Source: Pseudomonadota bacterium
GTDB lineage: Bacteria; Pseudomonadota; Gammaproteobacteria; Burkholderiales; Thiobacillaceae
Direction of reading: 5' to 3'
Assembly (NCBI GenBank): GCA_021802595.1
Contig: JAJZRT010000146.1
Coordinates: 1 to 8,014, forward strand
Length of the DNA: 8,014 nt
In this document: positions 5,840-8,014 of the stretch, piece after piece
How the letters are laid out: each line of letters begins with the position of its first letter
Position numbering within the stretch: position 1 is the first letter of the stretch
Notes under the pieces: generated by a model
The model's input: only the letters and a program-made list of their open reading frames with translations
Databases searched by the model: none
Told to the model about the DNA's origin: nothing
Made by a program: the position numbers and the translations under genes

Positions 5840-6553
5840 ATGAACCTTGATCACAAACATCTGCTCGGCAGCGTGTGCTCAGCCGTCCTCATGGCTGCCA
5901 GTGGTGGCGTCATGGCTCACTCCGGCGCCGGCATGCTGCCGCTGAATCTCAGCATCGGCCCCTCCATGGTGGCTGAATATCTCTCGATTCCACCCGAGGG
6001 CGACTATCTGCTCCCCCACGTCAACATCGACAACATTTCCGGCGTGGCCTGGCAGGGCATGATCATCCAGATACTCACCTGGAATGAATTCACTTCCCGA
6101 TACGAACTGTCACCTGCCGGCGATGGCGTTTCTTTCGGCGAATCCACCACCACGGGCGATGCGGACTGGGCAACCCAGGGCGGCGCGGCAGGCTTGCATG
6201 TCAAGCTCAACGGCATCTACCAGTGCAACGGTGTGGATGCCACAAGCTACTGTCTTGGAGACGGAGTGACGGGCCAGATATCCAATCCTGGTTCCTGGAC
6301 CTGGACCCGAGAACTGAACCCTGACACCTATACCGTCAGCTTCGACCCCGACAAACTGCTCGTCCAGTCCGGCCAGAACCTGCATGTCGGCGGCTACGAA
6401 ATCGAGTACGGCAGCCAGTCCAGTATTTGGGGATTGCGCTTCACAGCCATTGCCGCCGTGCCGGAAGCGTCCACTTGGGCGCAAATGGCTGCGGGACTTG
6501 CGCTCACCGGCGGAATGGTGCGCTTGCGGCGGCGCCGCTGCGCGATGGCCTAG
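5840..6553 (+). CDS. PEP-CTERM protein of unknown fold
   Basis: A 237-residue exported protein. The signal peptide covers about residues 1-26 (LLGSVCSAVLMAASGGVMA), so the mature chain would begin HSGAGML. The middle (about 40-205) is rich in alternating polar and hydrophobic residues, with many Trp and Tyr, and suggests a beta-sandwich; I recognise no named domain. C129 and C138 could form a disulfide. The tail VPEASTWAQMAAGLALTGG (207-225) plus RLRRRRCAMA is a PEP-CTERM exosortase signal. The frame is open from 5738, but that start precedes the propeller stop and reads through the hairpin without a signal peptide. ATG 5840 gives a proper one, with only a weak GGGA upstream. The gene probably belongs to the sigma-54 operon. 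Its stop shares CTAG with the convergent gene. Confidence 0.85.
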   Translation: MNLDHKHLLGSVCSAVLMAASGGVMAHSGAGMLPLNLSIGPSMVAEYLSIPPEGDYLLPHVNIDNISGVAWQGMIIQILTWNEFTSRYELSPAGDGVSFGESTTTGDADWATQGGAAGLHVKLNGIYQCNGVDATSYCLGDGVTGQISNPGSWTWTRELNPDTYTVSFDPDKLLVQSGQNLHVGGYEIEYGSQSSIWGLRFTAIAAVPEASTWAQMAAGLALTGGMVRLRRRRCAMA

Positions 6554-7350
6554 AGGGCCGAAGCAAACCGCCGGGTGAAGGCTGCGTCGAGGTTGATCTC
6601 GTGCGCGGTCAGCGCACCAATCACGCACTGTTCAAGGCTGGGCGGCATCACCGGCTGTCCGGCGGCATTCACCAGCCGCCCTGCCATGATTTCCGCCTCG
6701 TGGCGCGGCATCTGCTGCGGCAGCTCGGGTTCGGCGTAGCCTTGCGGATAGACCGGCTTGCCCCCGGCGTCGTATTTGTCCGTCGCCCCCAGCGTGTGCA
6801 GCAGCTCGTGCGCGATGACAATATTGTTCTGACGCGTCTGGCGGGCGTCGGCAAAGGCATGCACCACGCCGATCAGGCCTTTCTGCAGACCCAGGGAATG
6901 GGCCAGTGCGACACCGTCCTGCGGCGCGTGGTACAGCACGAACAGTTTGATCCGCCCCAGTTGCGGCAGCCAGGTACCCGACTGCCGGTACACCCACCAC
7001 CGCAGCTTCAGGCTCCACCACACGGTCTTCAGCGCGCTGCCGTCGCGCGGCGGTACCGGCGGCGGTTCGTGCAGTTCCGGCAGCAGGGTGATCTGCACAG
7101 CCGGCGACTGTTTCGCGCCGTAGCGCGCTGTCTCGCGTTCCAGGAAGGCGCCGATGTCGTCGAAGTCGCTTACCCGCAGTGCGCGGATCGTCTCCGTCGC
7201 CTGCTCCGAGCCGTCGCCGTTGATCGGAATCACAGCGACATCCAGCGGCGCGCCCCAGCTGCGCACCATGGTCTGCTCCAGCCAGGTCAGACCGACCGCG
7301 GCGGCCAGCGCGCCCAGCAGGATGAGAATACGTAATCGGCGAAATGACAT
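6550..7350 (-). CDS. Membrane-anchored HExxH metalloprotease-like protein
   Basis: A 266-residue protein. Residues 4-24 form an N-terminal hydrophobic segment after MSFRRLR, probably an uncleaved anchor placing the rest in the periplasm. The motif HELLHTLGATD (181-191) fits the zinc-protease pattern HExxHxxGxxD: H181, H185 and D191 would bind zinc and E182 would be catalytic. Metzincin-like proteases of the snapalysin type use Asp as third ligand; membership of that family is inference. The rest matches no family I can name. ATG 7350 is essentially the only upstream start, because an in-frame TAG lies nine codons before it; no good ribosome site precedes it. The gene lies downstream of darP/yjgA on the same strand, 144 bp from its stop, and overlaps the end of the convergent PEP-CTERM gene by four bases. 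Confidence 0.75.
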   Translation of the reverse strand: MSFRRLRILILLGALAAAVGLTWLEQTMVRSWGAPLDVAVIPINGDGSEQATETIRALRVSDFDDIGAFLERETARYGAKQSPAVQITLLPELHEPPPVPPRDGSALKTVWWSLKLRWWVYRQSGTWLPQLGRIKLFVLYHAPQDGVALAHSLGLQKGLIGVVHAFADARQTRQNNIVIAHELLHTLGATDKYDAGGKPVYPQGYAEPELPQQMPRHEAEIMAGRLVNAAGQPVMPPSLEQCVIGALTAHEINLDAAFTRRFASAL

Positions 7351-7380
7351 GACAGCGCAAACGGACAGGAAGACCTACCC

Positions 7381-7482
7381 TTAACGGCCTGGCGCCGGCC
7401 CGCTTGAATCGGGATCGGGACGCCCGCGCTCCTGCCCGGGAAACTTGCGAAGAAGCACGAAGTCGTTCTTGAGGCTCTTCAT
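7381..7482 (-). CDS. Possible 33-residue small ORF
   Basis: ATG at 7482-7480 opens a 33-codon frame reading MKSLKNDFVLLRKFPGQ and on through a Pro/Gly/Arg-rich end, stopping at TAA (7383-7381). It begins 12 bases after the darP/yjgA stop and lies in the same frame. No Shine-Dalgarno sequence is visible, and the C-terminal half has the composition of random GC-rich DNA. It may equally be non-coding spacer. Nothing else in the 144-bp gap, such as a terminator with a T run, was found. Confidence 0.2.
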   Translation of the reverse strand: MKSLKNDFVLLRKFPGQERGRPDPDSSGPAPGR

Positions 7483-7494
7483 GGCATTCGCGGA

Positions 7495-8014
7495 TCAATC
7501 CGGTTTTTGCATGGCCTCGCGGATCACCCGGAAGATTTCCCGAAAGGCTTTCGGCGGCTTGCTGCGCGCGGCTTCGTCGCGCGCATTGCGGATCAGCTGC
7601 CGTAGATGCGTGGCGTCGGTCTCGGGGTAGGCGTTGAGGAACAGCGTCAGCGCCTCGTTGTCTGCGATGAGTTTCTCGCGCCATTTCTCGGCCTGGTGCA
7701 GCCTGGCGTTTTCCGCCGCGGACACGCCGTTGAAGGCGTCGATCTGCGCCTGGATCGGCGCCGGGTCGACCGAGCGCATCAGCTTGCCGATGTATTGCTT
7801 CTGCCGGCGCAGCGCGCCGTTCTGGGTGATCTTGCGGCAGTCGGCCACCGCTGCACGCAGCTCTTCCGGCAGTTCGATGCGCTTGAACTGGGCGTCGGGG
7901 AGCTTGACCAGGATTTCGCCCAGCGCTTGCAGGGCTTCGACTTCGCGTTTTTGTTGGCTTTTGCTGGGCCCGTCGTAGACCTCGTCGGGGTCGAATTCCA
8001 GCTCGGCATCAGGG
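7495..8014 (-). CDS. darP: Ribosome maturation factor DarP/YjgA (5' end outside window)
   Basis: The frame is open to the right edge, giving 172 visible residues plus the stop; E. coli YjgA has 183, so only about 10-20 residues are missing if lengths are similar. The visible protein starts with acidic residues (DAELEFDPDEVYDGPSKSQQ), as in the family, and continues with REVEALQALGEILVKLPD, then CRKITQNGALRRQKQYIGKLMR and the C-terminal KPPKAFREIFRVIREA. These are characteristic of the DUF615/YjgA family, which associates with late 50S ribosomal intermediates and helps large-subunit maturation in the cytoplasm. In many betaproteobacteria this gene lies close to mogA. Here they are separated by several kilobases and face the opposite way. 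Confidence 0.92.
   Translation of the reverse strand, partial: PDAELEFDPDEVYDGPSKSQQKREVEALQALGEILVKLPDAQFKRIELPEELRAAVADCRKITQNGALRRQKQYIGKLMRSVDPAPIQAQIDAFNGVSAAENARLHQAEKWREKLIADNEALTLFLNAYPETDATHLRQLIRNARDEAARSKPPKAFREIFRVIREAMQKPD

Noticed and set aside
6427..7335. 302-codon plus-strand frame opposite the protease-like gene
   Set aside because: Overlaps the PEP-CTERM gene end and lies opposite a gene with a zinc-protease motif; low-complexity Arg/Gln/His composition.

Overview
The window looks like chromosomal DNA of a GC-rich betaproteobacterium (Rhodocyclales or Nitrosomonadales type). The evidence is the high GC content, the mogA and darP/yjgA genes, and two PEP-CTERM proteins whose C-termini (VPEA-D/S-T-Y/W, hydrophobic stretch, Arg-rich tail) are of the kind common in that class. 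Genus cannot be decided from this sequence.

Layout. At the left edge is the start of an exported thioredoxin-fold protein on the minus strand (1-171). It diverges from mogA (245-799), which overlaps an EI24/CysZ-like membrane protein gene (796-1530) by four bases. A convergent minus-strand gene (1573-3048) encodes a PAS/AAA+/Fis-type sigma-54 activator. A 356-bp divergent regulatory region follows (3049-3404). It leads into three plus-strand genes: a PPC-domain PEP-CTERM protein (3405-4028), a secreted beta-propeller protein (4123-5757) and a second PEP-CTERM protein of unknown fold (5840-6553). The right flank is minus strand: a membrane-anchored HExxH metalloprotease-like protein (6550-7350), a doubtful 33-codon ORF, and the 5'-truncated darP/yjgA gene (7495-8014).

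The main point of interest is 1573-6553, which reads as a self-contained regulated module. The three-gene unit has a near-consensus sigma-54 promoter (TGGCAC-N5-TTGCT, 3256-3271). Upstream of it lie three related palindromes fitting roughly TGACA-N3-TGTCA, at about -175, -129 and -97, where activator-binding sites would be expected. A perfect 17-bp dyad sits across the -12 element and the predicted start site. The adjacent activator is the obvious candidate to bind the palindromes. It has an unusual cysteine cluster in its PAS domain and a second between the AAA+ and HTH domains, so a redox or metal signal is a plausible input (inference).

The three products are all exported. Two would be sorted by an exosortase encoded elsewhere; none is present here. 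The module's hand-counted GC lines are lower than those of the flanking genes, which suggests a mobile or lineage-specific insertion between conserved genes. The function of the exported proteins cannot be named from sequence alone.
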